Positions 1 to 9,900 of a DNA stretch of 31,948 bases are shown here, piece by piece. The stretch lies in the IMG/VR virus record IMGVR_UViG_3300020578_000281, positions 1 to 31,948 of that record. One strand, written 5' to 3'. The notes under the pieces were generated by a model. The model was not told the DNA's origin, did not search any database, and worked only from the letters and a program-made list of their open reading frames with translations. Each line of letters opens with the position of its first letter. Within the stretch, counting starts at the first letter, position 1. Source of the stretch: a virus. The position numbers were made by a program, and so were the translations under genes.

Positions 1-1230
1 GTGTGCTAAAGCCGATGTATCCGTCATGCAATGGATTTCCGTCGGTCGTAAAACGAATGTATTTATCAATTGGTGCGTTTAACCAGGTTTCACCATCATT
101 CTTTTGAACTATAGCGTATTTGCCCAGAGAATGATTAAGGTCTTTGTGACCGAACATCGCATAAGTCCCAGCAAATCCAGGCAATGAACCTATCTCTGCG
201 TCTCCGATAAATGCGTCGGCGGAAGTTGAAGAAGATCCAGTTATCTGCGTAAAGGTGCTGCCTGAAATAACAGTTCCTAAAAGACCGTGATTGATTCTTA
301 CCATCCCAAGACTTTTGGTATTTCCGATCGTAATAAGTTGAGGCTGTGTCGCTGCTGTACCAATATTAATGGTACGTGTTGAATCACTCGTACCGATATC
401 GATGTTTCCTTCTCCAGCATCAAGCTTCAGGAAGCTATCACTCACAGTGCTTCCCAGCGTAAAAGATCCTCGGCTTCCAGCTCTTCCTGCAAAATTAAAA
501 ACTGTGCCAAACAGTGTGCTAAAGCCGATGTATCCGTCATACGACACGTTGCCATCAGTCGTAAAGCGAATGTATTTGTCGATCGGAGAATTTAACCAGG
601 TTTCACCATCATTCTTTTGAACTATAGCATATTTGCCCAGAGAATGATTAAGGTCTTTATGACCGAACATCGCATAAGACCCAGCAAATCCAGGCAATGA
701 ACCTATCTCTGCGTCTCCGATAAGTGCGTCGGCGGAAGTTGAAGAAGATCCAGTTATCTGCGTAAAGGTGCTGCCTGAAATAACAGTTCCTAAAAGACCG
801 TGATTGATTCTTACATACCCAAGACTTTTGGTATTTCCGATCGTAATAATTTGAGGCTGCGTCGCTGCTGTACCAACATTAATGGCACGTGTTGAATCGC
901 TCGTACCGATATCGATGTTTCCTGTTCCAGCATCTATCGTTGTAGAAGAATTACCGTATGTACTACCTATGTTTACACCAGCTCTGTCTCCTGATCTTCC
1001 TGAAAGGTTGATCAATGTTCCAGCACCAGCACCAGCATATCCAATGTAACCATTGTAAGATGGATTTCCTGCTGACGTGAAATACACATATTTAGCTTCT
1101 GGCGCATTTAAATAAGTGTCTCCGTCATTCTTTTGAACTATAGCATATTGACCTAAACTTGTTTGATTTTTATGACCAAACATAGCGTAGGTGCCTGCGA
1201 ATCCAGACAAAGAGCCAACCTCGGCGTCAT
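1..1230 (-). repeat. 513-bp tandem repeats inside the tail-fibre gene
   Basis: Positions 1-421 and 514-934 are nearly identical at a constant offset of 513 bp (171 codons, in frame). A third, diverged copy is aligned at the same offset and recognisable over about 1027-1230; for example the GACCGAACAT at 661 corresponds to GACCAAACAT at 1174. The segment between the conserved blocks (about 422-513) is variable. Near-identity of two copies at DNA level points to a recent duplication or ongoing recombination. Confidence 0.9.
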
Positions 1231-1681
1231 AAGTCGTAATATTGCCTGTCGTGTCTGCGACAGTTGCGACAGAATTTTGCAATAATTTTCCCGTAGTCCC
1301 ATTAAATCTTGCTATTGCATTAGCAGTTGCGCTGGCAGGTCCTACGACGTCTCCTGTGCCAGCTCCACCAGCAGTGGAAGAAATTGTAATTTGACCATTC
1401 GATGCTGATGTTATTGTTATATTATTTCCTGCGACAAGATAAGAAATTCCACTATGAAGCCTAGTCAAGGATCCACTTAACCCTTGTCTAAAAAATGAAG
1501 CACCATTTGAAGTTAGGCCTCGAGAAAAAGTTGATTGACCGGTAACTTTTAAGTTAGAAGCAGAATCCGTTAATCCTATTTGAAAGTTATTAGGACTTAA
1601 TATAAGTTTAGTCGTTTTATTATTGGTATCTTTGACAACTAAAAATATAGATTTATCTACTTCATTTTTTGTTATTGTCAT
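1..1681 (-). CDS. Tail fibre / receptor-binding protein with tandem repeats, 3' end cut off by window edge
   Basis: The minus strand is open for 560 codons from an ATG at 1681 to the left edge, so the C-terminus lies outside the window. The first 110 residues are an N-terminal region with small beta-rich segments. At about 110-137 comes the run GDVVGPASATANAIARF followed by NGTTGKLLQNS, a pattern seen in many phage tail fibres. After it come repeats of 171 residues carrying YAMFGHK, KYAIVQKNDGETWLN, DGYIGFS and GTAATQPQxITIGNTKSLG. It probably forms a trimeric fibre that contacts the host surface. No chaperone or peptidase end domain can be seen because the end is missing. The gene is the last in the baseplate/tail block, 12 bases after the 470-aa gene, and has no Shine-Dalgarno-like sequence. 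It is clearly richer in G+C than its neighbours (31 of 60 bases in 661-720), hinting at exchange. Gene class is confident; the receptor is unknown. Confidence 0.85.
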   Translation of the reverse strand, partial: MTITKNEVDKSIFLVVKDTNNKTTKLILSPNNFQIGLTDSASNLKVTGQSTFSRGLTSNGASFFRQGLSGSLTRLHSGISYLVAGNNITITSASNGQITISSTAGGAGTGDVVGPASATANAIARFNGTTGKLLQNSVATVADTTGNITTYDAEVGSLSGFAGTYAMFGHKNQTSLGQYAIVQKNDGDTYLNAPEAKYVYFTSAGNPSYNGYIGYAGAGAGTLINLSGRSGDRAGVNIGSTYGNSSTTIDAGTGNIDIGTSDSTRAINVGTAATQPQIITIGNTKSLGYVRINHGLLGTVISGSTFTQITGSSSTSADALIGDAEIGSLPGFAGSYAMFGHKDLNHSLGKYAIVQKNDGETWLNSPIDKYIRFTTDGNVSYDGYIGFSTLFGTVFNFAGRAGSRGSFTLGSTVSDSFLKLDAGEGNIDIGTSDSTRTINIGTAATQPQLITIGNTKSLGMVRINHGLLGTVISGSTFTQITGSSSTSADAFIGDAEIGSLPGFAGTYAMFGHKDLNHSLGKYAIVQKNDGETWLNAPIDKYIRFTTDGNPLHDGYIGFST

Positions 1682-1691
1682 AATATTATGA
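1678..1691. promoter_or_regulatory. 14-nt perfect palindrome over the tail-fibre start codon
   Basis: TCATAATATTATGA is self-complementary over 14 bases and contains the tail-fibre ATG. It could be a protein-binding site or a small mRNA structure, but palindromes this short and AT-rich are expected a few times by chance in this window, so a function is not established. Confidence 0.25.
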
Positions 1692-1693
1692 AA

Positions 1694-3106
1694 TTATGCT
1701 GTTAAGTTACCAGAATCATCTAAGCTTAACGTAATTAATGATAAATTAGTTACAAAACTTGATTGTCTGTTTCTAGTCTGCATATCAAAATAAGGTAAAG
1801 AAGACGTCGCATATTGACTTAAGTTTTGAGATTGAGTATTCTCTGGTTTAGTTATATTTCCTTCTGAATCAACAAAAGTTACAACAACAGGATTGTTTAG
1901 AATTGTATATGAAGATTTTTTTTCATTTATAACATTGACAAAAATTCTTTGTTCTAACATATCTCTAAATTGTCCAAATCTTCCTTGTCTAAAATAAGCA
2001 GAAGTGTATTGAGGTAACCCGCTATATAATCCGTATCTCCACCCTCTAATAATAGGCCCTATATTCCAGTAACTTGTTCTTACTGACTCATAATTCCCTG
2101 CGGGAGCTCCTCTTGGGCTTAATGACGTGGTTTTTCTATCTCTAAAATCAGGCCAGTTTGTTGTTCCGCGACGAGCAAAGCTCGTTCTTTCAAAAGAATC
2201 AACTATATTAGAATCAAAAAATACAGTACTAACATCCCCATAACCGAATATTGTTTTTATTAAATCGTTTTTATTCGTTGAACCGGTTATTGCAGTAGGC
2301 GATGACAAGTTAACGTCAATTGACCAATGGTGATACCAATTTCCTGTTGACGGCGAAGAATAGTCTAAGTCTTTAGCTTCTTTTACTGGACGATAAACCT
2401 TTTGTCGGCCGACTGTTCCAACTATTAACCCATTAACTTGTTTATTAGTTGATAGCTGCGTAAATGTTTGAGAATAAAATTCTGCTACATGAGAAGCTTC
2501 TATGTTATTAAATAGCAATTCTTTTTTTCTTTGCACATTAGAATATTTCGGTTCAAATGGATACGATTTAGTCCAATGCTTGTCAACACCTGGGTTTAAG
2601 TTTACTGGTCTATTTATCCCCGGGGTGTTGGCTGAGGGGATATAGTTATCAAAAATAATAAACCCTACATCTCTATTTTGAATACCAAATGCTGGCCCGC
2701 CGCCGGCGGCTTCATCATCCGACGGATACATATAAAAAATATTACCGCCATTTATTTTGAAGCACGCAATAGGATCAGGCGGCAATGTGTCGTATATTCT
2801 TTCTTCTGCACAATCATGTTTTGAAGCCTTTAAATTTCCTGCCTTTTCGCTGTACGGTTGCATTCTATAAGAAACAGAGTTTGAAAAATCGAAAATAGAA
2901 GTCCCAGGGGTCGTCGTGTTTTCGTAATTCAATATCTTTCCAAATATCACGCCTCTATCAAAAGAAATTCCATTGGTAGGTACTAGTTTTTTTATTCCAC
3001 GTTCCTGTCTAATTTCAACTAAACGACCCGCAACAACTCTATCATAAGTTCCAGAAATATAAGATTCTTTACTCTCTATTTCATGTTGATCAAGAACTCT
3101 TACCAT
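1694..3106 (-). CDS. Probable tail/baseplate structural protein, family not recognised (470 aa)
   Basis: I do not recognise this protein. It has no signal peptide and no membrane segment. It is rich in aromatic, Ser, Thr and Asn residues with many short beta-type stretches, like its structural neighbours. A Gly-rich loop (DEAAGGGPAFG, about residues 130-140) is encoded by an unusually GC-rich patch. The chosen ATG at 3106 is preceded by a strong GGAGGA Shine-Dalgarno sequence nine bases away and overlaps the end of the 970-aa gene by seven bases, so the two are probably translationally coupled. Its place between a large beta-sandwich protein and the tail fibre suggests a fibre-attachment or baseplate-periphery protein. 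That is inference from position only. Confidence 0.6.
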   Translation of the reverse strand: MVRVLDQHEIESKESYISGTYDRVVAGRLVEIRQERGIKKLVPTNGISFDRGVIFGKILNYENTTTPGTSIFDFSNSVSYRMQPYSEKAGNLKASKHDCAEERIYDTLPPDPIACFKINGGNIFYMYPSDDEAAGGGPAFGIQNRDVGFIIFDNYIPSANTPGINRPVNLNPGVDKHWTKSYPFEPKYSNVQRKKELLFNNIEASHVAEFYSQTFTQLSTNKQVNGLIVGTVGRQKVYRPVKEAKDLDYSSPSTGNWYHHWSIDVNLSSPTAITGSTNKNDLIKTIFGYGDVSTVFFDSNIVDSFERTSFARRGTTNWPDFRDRKTTSLSPRGAPAGNYESVRTSYWNIGPIIRGWRYGLYSGLPQYTSAYFRQGRFGQFRDMLEQRIFVNVINEKKSSYTILNNPVVVTFVDSEGNITKPENTQSQNLSQYATSSLPYFDMQTRNRQSSFVTNLSLITLSLDDSGNLTA

Positions 3107-6012
3107 GTCTTTGTTCCTCCAGCAACTACATCGTGAATTGCAACAGATGCTAATGGTTGATTTAACGTGTCATGAAATTCTTTTCCTTCGGAGATTAAAC
3201 TTCCATAAAGAGTAATATGAATGCTTCCTGTGGTTAATTTGATATCATGTTCTATGGACCCAGAAGTATAAGGAGGAGATGCTGGTATGGCTGGTCCTCC
3301 GGTCGGAGGAATTGTTTCTACTCCTGAAAAAAATACCGGTCTTGATTTCGAGACAGAAAGTATCAACTTGTCTCCAGGAAATAAAAGATATGGTGATGCT
3401 ACTGTCTTTTGTTTTTGAGCAATTGAAGTTGCATATAAAACTTTATCTAATCCGCCAGCAAAAGAAATTATATTTTTTAAATTTTGAAGAGTTGAACTTT
3501 TTTTATACAAATAGAATGGATTGTCATAACTTTTTTCTGTAAAAGTCTTAAATTCTTTTCCGAATATCGAACGATTTGATGAGTCAAATCCTTGTGAATT
3601 TCTTCCAAAGTTATTTATCGAAAGAATTGCGCGTTCTCTAGTACCAGTACTTCCTCCAAAGCTAAAAACAGTTGTTTCTTCGCTTCCGAATGTCCACTTT
3701 TCAGTATTAAGAAGTTGTGTTAACGCTGAATGAGCAGCGCTTACAGACATTCCTCCGTGGGGCCCTGTATATGCTTGCGTTATATAAAAAATATCTTTTG
3801 CTAAAAATCCATTTGATATAGAAGATTGGCAATTAACCACGACGCTTCCAGTATATTGACCCACGGTTCCACTGCGAATAACCGCAGTAGGCCAAGAATA
3901 AGCCTTAAATCCTATCGGACTAAGCTGCCATATATTCCCTGATTGAGAAGTCGGACCAGCAGAAATATCTGGCGTGTTAGAATAAGTTAATTCTGATATA
4001 TCATCAAGTTCATGGGTAAAAGTTCCTGATAAAATCAAATCTCTAACACTGGTCCTTCTACCTGAAAAAACTTGATTAAACAATGAGATTGTTATGCCAG
4101 GTCCTCCAACATCAAACGTTGTTGCTACGGATCCTGGTACTTGTGGAGAATTTGAAGTTAATGGAATAAAACATCTAGTTTTATCATTAAACCATCCAGG
4201 TCCAGCTTCAATTGGTATTTCAATTACTGCTTTTTCTAGTAAGAACGGTTGTTGAATCGGTATTGTGAATGTTTCGTCATCTATTGCTGAATATCTGTTA
4301 TCTGCTTGGACGCTTTTGTCATACTTTTTTGTAAGAGCGTTTATTTCATTTTCACGAGTTAGAGAACTATTTATTAATCCGTCAGTTGCTCTAGTTCCTA
4401 TTGATCTATTTGCAGAGCCTGAAATTAAATTAAAACCAAAAGCATTAAAGCATCTATCGACTTCGATTATTCTATCAGCAGATGCATCTCCATATGGATT
4501 TGCTATGTCAAATTGCCCATTTAAAAATGATGAAGTTGGATATTGCCATCTATTTGTTTTTGAATTAAAGTAATAAATGCTTGATGAAGCTCCGAATAAT
4601 TTTGTTTTATGATCAACTCTAAAAGATAGTCTAATTTGCGTCTTTGATTTTAATGATTGATTGAATCCTTCCCCTACGTCTTCAATTTTACTACCTGTTA
4701 AGAAAAAAGAGTCAGATAATGCGTTTGGATCATTTTCAAAAATTTTATTTTCATTAAATGGGCGTATGTAATCTTTTTTTGTATCTTCTAAATAAGAATC
4801 TACGAGAGATTTGACAATACTCGAAGTTATAATAAAATTGTTAGAAAATAAGTTTTGGTTTTCTGATACGCTCAAAAGATTTGACCCATAAAACCTCGGC
4901 AATGAAGTTGGAAAACTGACTACGCCGTTTGTGTAAGCTATCGATTTTCTATCATCAAATGATATTTTGTGATTTCCTGTTCTTGAATCACCGGTTTTAG
5001 CTATCGTTGGTAGATTTATTTTTGAATCTTTTTCTTTTAGTAAAGATCTGGGTAATATCCTTCTTAAATTTAATGGTGGGTGAAAGGTAAAAACTGCTCC
5101 AATTTCTCCGATGGCTGGCCAATGTTGATCAATTTTTAAGTTACACGCATATTTCGCCGTATTTCCATCTGCTAAGTCAGAATATGATGGATTATACGTG
5201 GCACCACCAAATTCATATTTTGTTCTTGCATAAGTTTCATAATTTAATTCATAAGAAAAATCTCTAAAAGAATTACCCGTCATAAAGACGCCGACTGTCG
5301 CATCTTCTTCTGTTGAAGAAACAAATTGCAATTTTGATAATGGAAGATAACGATATTCTATTTTCCCATTTTCGTATAAAACAAATTCAAATTTTATTAC
5401 ATTTCCTCGTACTGTCGTTGAAGACCATCTAATGATTAATCTTCTACCTTCAGGATTTTGATTATCGTTGTAATATCTGACACCATAATCTATCGGGCTT
5501 AACTTAGCATCTGGTTGTGATAATCCTTTTTCGTATAAATCAATTTGATTTATTGATAATCCTGCTGATGACGGGTCTTCATATCGATTTTGCAAATCAT
5601 CAAACCAAACTGCAAACAGAACGTGTTTTATATTACCAGCAAAATTTGCTTTGATTGCTGCATTAGCATATGATACAGGTGAAAGCAATCTAGGAGGAGG
5701 AGGGAATGGTGGAATTACAAATATGTCAGATAAATTAAATGTCCCATATCTAGGATCAATTAAGCATACCCATCCATCAGGGGAAACAACAAATGACTTA
5801 TATGCTAGCCCATTAAATAAAAATGGAAACCCTATATCAATAGGGGAACTTACACCGTCGTCAACTCCTTCTTGTGATATTGGATCAGGTATACAAGAAA
5901 ATTTTTGTTGTGGTACGCTAACGAACCCAATGTTATATTCTTTGCTTAACGTAAGAATATATTTTGAGATGTCTCTATTAGGTGCTGCTCGTAAAGATTT
6001 TGGAGTAGGCAT
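3100..6012 (-). CDS. Large virion protein with an N-terminal NIDO-like beta-sandwich (970 aa)
   Basis: The start chosen is ATG 6012, one base after the stop of the 301-aa gene; an upstream in-frame TTG at 6033 would overlap that gene and is less likely. Residues about 45-260 carry the pattern IDIGFPFLFNGLAYKSFVVS followed by DGWVCL, then IIRWSS and later FVLYENGKIEYRY and ATVGVFM. This strand pattern is typical of nidogen-like and related extracellular adhesive sandwich domains in bacterial surface proteins. The remaining roughly 700 residues are Ser/Thr/Asn-rich with no motif I recognise. No signal peptide is present, as expected for an intracellularly assembled virion part. Position in the tail block suggests a baseplate-periphery or adhesin role. 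Domain similarity is from pattern recognition only. Confidence 0.6.
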   Translation of the reverse strand: MPTPKSLRAAPNRDISKYILTLSKEYNIGFVSVPQQKFSCIPDPISQEGVDDGVSSPIDIGFPFLFNGLAYKSFVVSPDGWVCLIDPRYGTFNLSDIFVIPPFPPPPRLLSPVSYANAAIKANFAGNIKHVLFAVWFDDLQNRYEDPSSAGLSINQIDLYEKGLSQPDAKLSPIDYGVRYYNDNQNPEGRRLIIRWSSTTVRGNVIKFEFVLYENGKIEYRYLPLSKLQFVSSTEEDATVGVFMTGNSFRDFSYELNYETYARTKYEFGGATYNPSYSDLADGNTAKYACNLKIDQHWPAIGEIGAVFTFHPPLNLRRILPRSLLKEKDSKINLPTIAKTGDSRTGNHKISFDDRKSIAYTNGVVSFPTSLPRFYGSNLLSVSENQNLFSNNFIITSSIVKSLVDSYLEDTKKDYIRPFNENKIFENDPNALSDSFFLTGSKIEDVGEGFNQSLKSKTQIRLSFRVDHKTKLFGASSSIYYFNSKTNRWQYPTSSFLNGQFDIANPYGDASADRIIEVDRCFNAFGFNLISGSANRSIGTRATDGLINSSLTRENEINALTKKYDKSVQADNRYSAIDDETFTIPIQQPFLLEKAVIEIPIEAGPGWFNDKTRCFIPLTSNSPQVPGSVATTFDVGGPGITISLFNQVFSGRRTSVRDLILSGTFTHELDDISELTYSNTPDISAGPTSQSGNIWQLSPIGFKAYSWPTAVIRSGTVGQYTGSVVVNCQSSISNGFLAKDIFYITQAYTGPHGGMSVSAAHSALTQLLNTEKWTFGSEETTVFSFGGSTGTRERAILSINNFGRNSQGFDSSNRSIFGKEFKTFTEKSYDNPFYLYKKSSTLQNLKNIISFAGGLDKVLYATSIAQKQKTVASPYLLFPGDKLILSVSKSRPVFFSGVETIPPTGGPAIPASPPYTSGSIEHDIKLTTGSIHITLYGSLISEGKEFHDTLNQPLASVAIHDVVAGGTKTW

Positions 6013-6013
6013 G

Positions 6014-6919
6014 TTAGTATGTAAAACCCCCAAATGCTATAGAGTCCGTTCCTTTTGACCAAACATCATCGTACGTCCAACCTGCCGACGCTGAAATATC
6101 TCCATCTTTAACGTAATTGTCAGTAGAACTATTCATTTTTTTTACGACTTCAATCATGTCTTCAGACAAATTTGTTGATAATTGTACCTTATTTGACAAA
6201 TCGTTAAAAGGATCCAAATATACTTTATCATTAGTATTGAAGAAACCCATTGTAGGAATTTTTTTTACATTTCCAATGATATCAACCATATCCAACCAAG
6301 GTTGGATTTTATGTTTTGTATACTTCTTATCAACAGTTAATTTTCTATCGCTAGCCAATACAATATCTAGATTTCCATCAGATAAATGACCTTTTACTGA
6401 TCTTGCTTCAAACGGAATATCAATGCTAAAAAATGAAGCAACGGATCTTATAGGCATTGGCTCTATAATTCCGTTAAAATTATAATTTTCTAGTTCATTA
6501 AAATCGCTTGTTATTATAGGATATGTTAATTGGTTCGTTTGAAGAAACTTTATAGGATTATAAAATTCTAAATCTTGATAATAATTTTCTGGAAAAATAT
6601 TACCCTTTTCTGATCCAAATGAATTCTTTTTTATAACATTCCCAGGTTCACCAGAATGAATTTTTGGAATTGATCTTGCAAAGAAATGTTTTGATCTGGT
6701 TATTTCTACACCTTGTCGATAAGCATCAATCGCTGAAGTATCTATTGAACCTGTATTAACGTAAGAAGACGAATTGCTGGCCTTGAGTCTTTCATCTTTG
6801 TTGACACCAGGGGTATCATCAAAATATTCTTTATTATTTGAAGGTAAGAATTGGTAAAAGAATACTTTATTTTTTTTAGGTGTCAATAATTGTGAAGCTC
6901 TATTAAAGATGGTGTTCAT
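6014..6919 (-). CDS. Probable baseplate/tail protein, not recognised (301 aa)
   Basis: A 301-residue soluble protein without membrane segments or a signal peptide. It is rich in Asn, Lys, Ser and aromatic residues and has no catalytic motif I can identify. It lies nine bases after the gp7-like gene and one base before the 970-aa gene, so it belongs to the same structural operon. The start ATG at 6919 has only a weak ribosome-binding sequence, and translation may depend on coupling to the preceding gene. A role in the wedge or in linking fibres to the baseplate would fit the position, but nothing in the protein itself proves it. Confidence 0.55.
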   Translation of the reverse strand: MNTIFNRASQLLTPKKNKVFFYQFLPSNNKEYFDDTPGVNKDERLKASNSSSYVNTGSIDTSAIDAYRQGVEITRSKHFFARSIPKIHSGEPGNVIKKNSFGSEKGNIFPENYYQDLEFYNPIKFLQTNQLTYPIITSDFNELENYNFNGIIEPMPIRSVASFFSIDIPFEARSVKGHLSDGNLDIVLASDRKLTVDKKYTKHKIQPWLDMVDIIGNVKKIPTMGFFNTNDKVYLDPFNDLSNKVQLSTNLSEDMIEVVKKMNSSTDNYVKDGDISASAGWTYDDVWSKGTDSIAFGGFTY

Positions 6920-6928
6920 TTGAATAAC

Positions 6929-9900
6929 TTATAAATTTCCTTCATGTATGATTCTTCTTTTGTTTTGTTTTACGTAGTTTTCTGAAAAGAAATACTCTAT
7001 TTTATGTCTTTCTAGCATGTGAGATTCAATAACGAAGTTAGTTCCTTTATACATTGTTTTCTTTGGCATCAATTGTTCAATAAATGTGCTGATTGAATTA
7101 TCAAACCAGCTGTAGAATTCCATAAAAGCTTTAAAATTTAATTTATCTTTTAAACGATTGAAATAAATGCTTCGCAATTTTTCTAAATCTGGATAATCAG
7201 AAGAAAATACTAATTCTGGATTTCCTAAATAATTTTCCATAGATTCAAATGTCGAAAACATATTAATAATATCTTTGTTTAAAGAATCAACTAACGAAAA
7301 ATCTATTGAAAATCTGGCATCATCTTGTGGCGTCTCTGATCTTGTTATTTCGTAAACAGGAGACGGTCTTGCCCATTCATTTCTTGATATCAAATATTCA
7401 TCATTATATCCTCTTACTCTTACTTTTTCGTTAGTAACAGCTTCATCAAAGTATGCAGATAAATGAGAATATCGAATGATTTCAGGCAACATGCAATTTT
7501 TATTAGCTGGAAATCCCGTCCCATTTAAGTTTATTCCGTTTTCACTAAAATCCAAAAATGTAATGTTACCGTTATTGTCAGCTGACTTTATTTCTTGCTT
7601 TACTAAAGATTCTAATCTTAATCTTTCGTAAGAACCTGATTCTGAAATCGAATAGTTGTAATTTACCAGCGGGTTGTCGACGCCTAATGATTGATAGTTT
7701 GTTAAATGAGATAACCATTCATTTTCACTTAACGCTTTTGACCAAAATTTTAGTCTTAAAGCGCGACCATCAAATGCAGTTTTTCTTGAAACAGATTCTG
7801 CAACTGAAAGATTGTTATTTAAAAAACGATAAGTTGAAGTAGAACCTTCAGGAATTGTTTGATTAGATCCTAGTGTAATAAACGCTCCAGAAACGTTGGT
7901 TTGATAAACTAAATCTAATTTCCTGAATACGTTACTATCTAATGGCGAACCAGATCCTGTTAATTCATAAAAATAAGATGAAGTTGTAGATGAATACAAA
8001 ACCTCTCCTTCATTTTGAGTACCTACTCTTATAAAATAAGACGATGATGCTATAGAATCAATTGAGTCATTTCTCTCGCAACCGAAAGAAACGTTCCAAA
8101 TATCACCATTAAACAAGCTGCCCGTTGGCAAATTTAAAGTCATGTCTAATAAAGGAGCATTATCATCATTTCCAGGGCGCAAAAACAGTCTAACCTTTGG
8201 ATCATTTTCATCATAATATCCAATGAGATTTGCAACTAATCCTGGATTTTGTATTCCTGATCCCGTTACGCATAACCTTGCTAGGCTTTGAGTAAAAGAT
8301 GATAATGAGATAGGTAGTTCATATTTGTAATTGCATTCGAAAGTCCATGAACCTGATGTTAGCAATCCGTCGTTGATAGAGTTTGATATTCCATGAGGAT
8401 TATAAATGTGCTTTTGTACGAATGTTCCTTCTGGCTTGGGATATCCAGGTTGTAATCTAGATGATGACAAGAATTGAGACGTGACTAAAGAAGATGATGA
8501 AAAATTAATGATGGTCGTTAAATCAGATTTACTTTCTTTCGCATGAAGCAATTTTCTATATGTAGGTCCACCATATTCTCTAAATCTTACGCTAGAATCA
8601 GGTTCTATTCCGATTGATCTTAGAAATGCTTTTATACTTTGTTGCGTACCTTTAGAACGAATTATTGAAGGTAAATTTATTAATATTCTTCTTAAAATTT
8701 CATGTTGAACTGACCTTAATGATAAGCTTTCATTTCCTTTAATTAAAGGATCAATATTTTCTGCAAGAACATATTGATCAATTGTCGCCGATGTGAAAAG
8801 CGGAGGTAAAAAGAAGCCATAATGTTTTGCAATATCAAATAACATGTTATTTGGAATGCTCTTATTTAATTCATAATCTACTGTCTTTAAAGAGCTAAAT
8901 GCATCTAAAAACAATTTAATTTCATCAAAAAACTTTGCCCATATGTAGAGCAAAGATAACATAATTTGAACGTTGTTTAATTTACCTTGCCCTGGTATTC
9001 CAGAGCCTCCGTATTGAGATCCATTATTGGCTTCAGCTGATGTCAATCCTTCAGCAGCGGCGCCTTCGACAAGGTAGTGTCGAGGAATTAACTTGGTTAT
9101 GATATTAGGATTTTCTAAATCGTATGCAGATGCGCTTGTTAACAATTCAACGTTTAGATTAATTACATCTTGATATGCGGGGAATAAAACAGGTGATAAA
9201 TCATTTCTTTCATAAATTAAATTGCTTAATGGATCATTTTTTGCATTTTCTCTCAAAAAACCAGAAAAATTGCTAATGAAAGAATGTAATGAATTTCCTG
9301 AACTATCTAAAACTATAGAGTTTGTGATATCATCAGTTATTGGTGATAGAGGTGGTGCGGGTTCGTTAAATTTATAATATAGTTTTAAATCTGGCGCGCT
9401 ATGTATGGATTTTTTTGCGTAAGATTTTTGTTGAGAAGTTGTTCTGAATGAGTGAAATATTCTTAATTCGTCGATAGTTCCTGACAACGTCTGTCGAGGC
9501 GTTACTAAATTTCCTTCTACATAATAGGAAGTTCCGCTTCCTATCAATAAATCGTTATAGTCTATGCTAAGATTACCTATGGTAGTTGAACCTGTTGTGG
9601 TAGAAATAATAGATTCGTTATTAAAAATTTTTAAATTTTGTAATTTTGAATCTCTATCTAAAACGAAGCATAAATGATTAAAAATTCCTTTTTCAATCGT
9701 TGCAGATGTTGACATAGCCAATGAACCAGAAAAAACGTCGAACTGTGCTATGGAATAATTCGTAGAAGCTATAGGGTTTAAACGTATAGAAAACCCATGA
9801 TTTTTATCATGATTAATCTTTTGTAATAATATTTGTGTTCCATTAGTTTGAATTTTAGGAATTTTTAATTGTAGCTCTATGCTTAACGAATTATTGTTTT

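Noticed and set aside
369-620. Plus-strand open frame of 83 codons
   Set aside because: It lies antisense to the repeat region of the tail fibre, which is open for 560 codons on the minus strand; there is no start signal and the protein has no family look.
6013-6033. Upstream TTG start for the 970-aa gene
   Set aside because: It would extend into the 301-aa gene; the ATG at 6012, one base after the stop, is the usual arrangement in this operon.
5651-6058. Plus-strand open frame of 135 codons
   Set aside because: It is antisense to the NIDO-like coding part of the 970-aa gene, whose minus-strand translation shows a coherent domain pattern.
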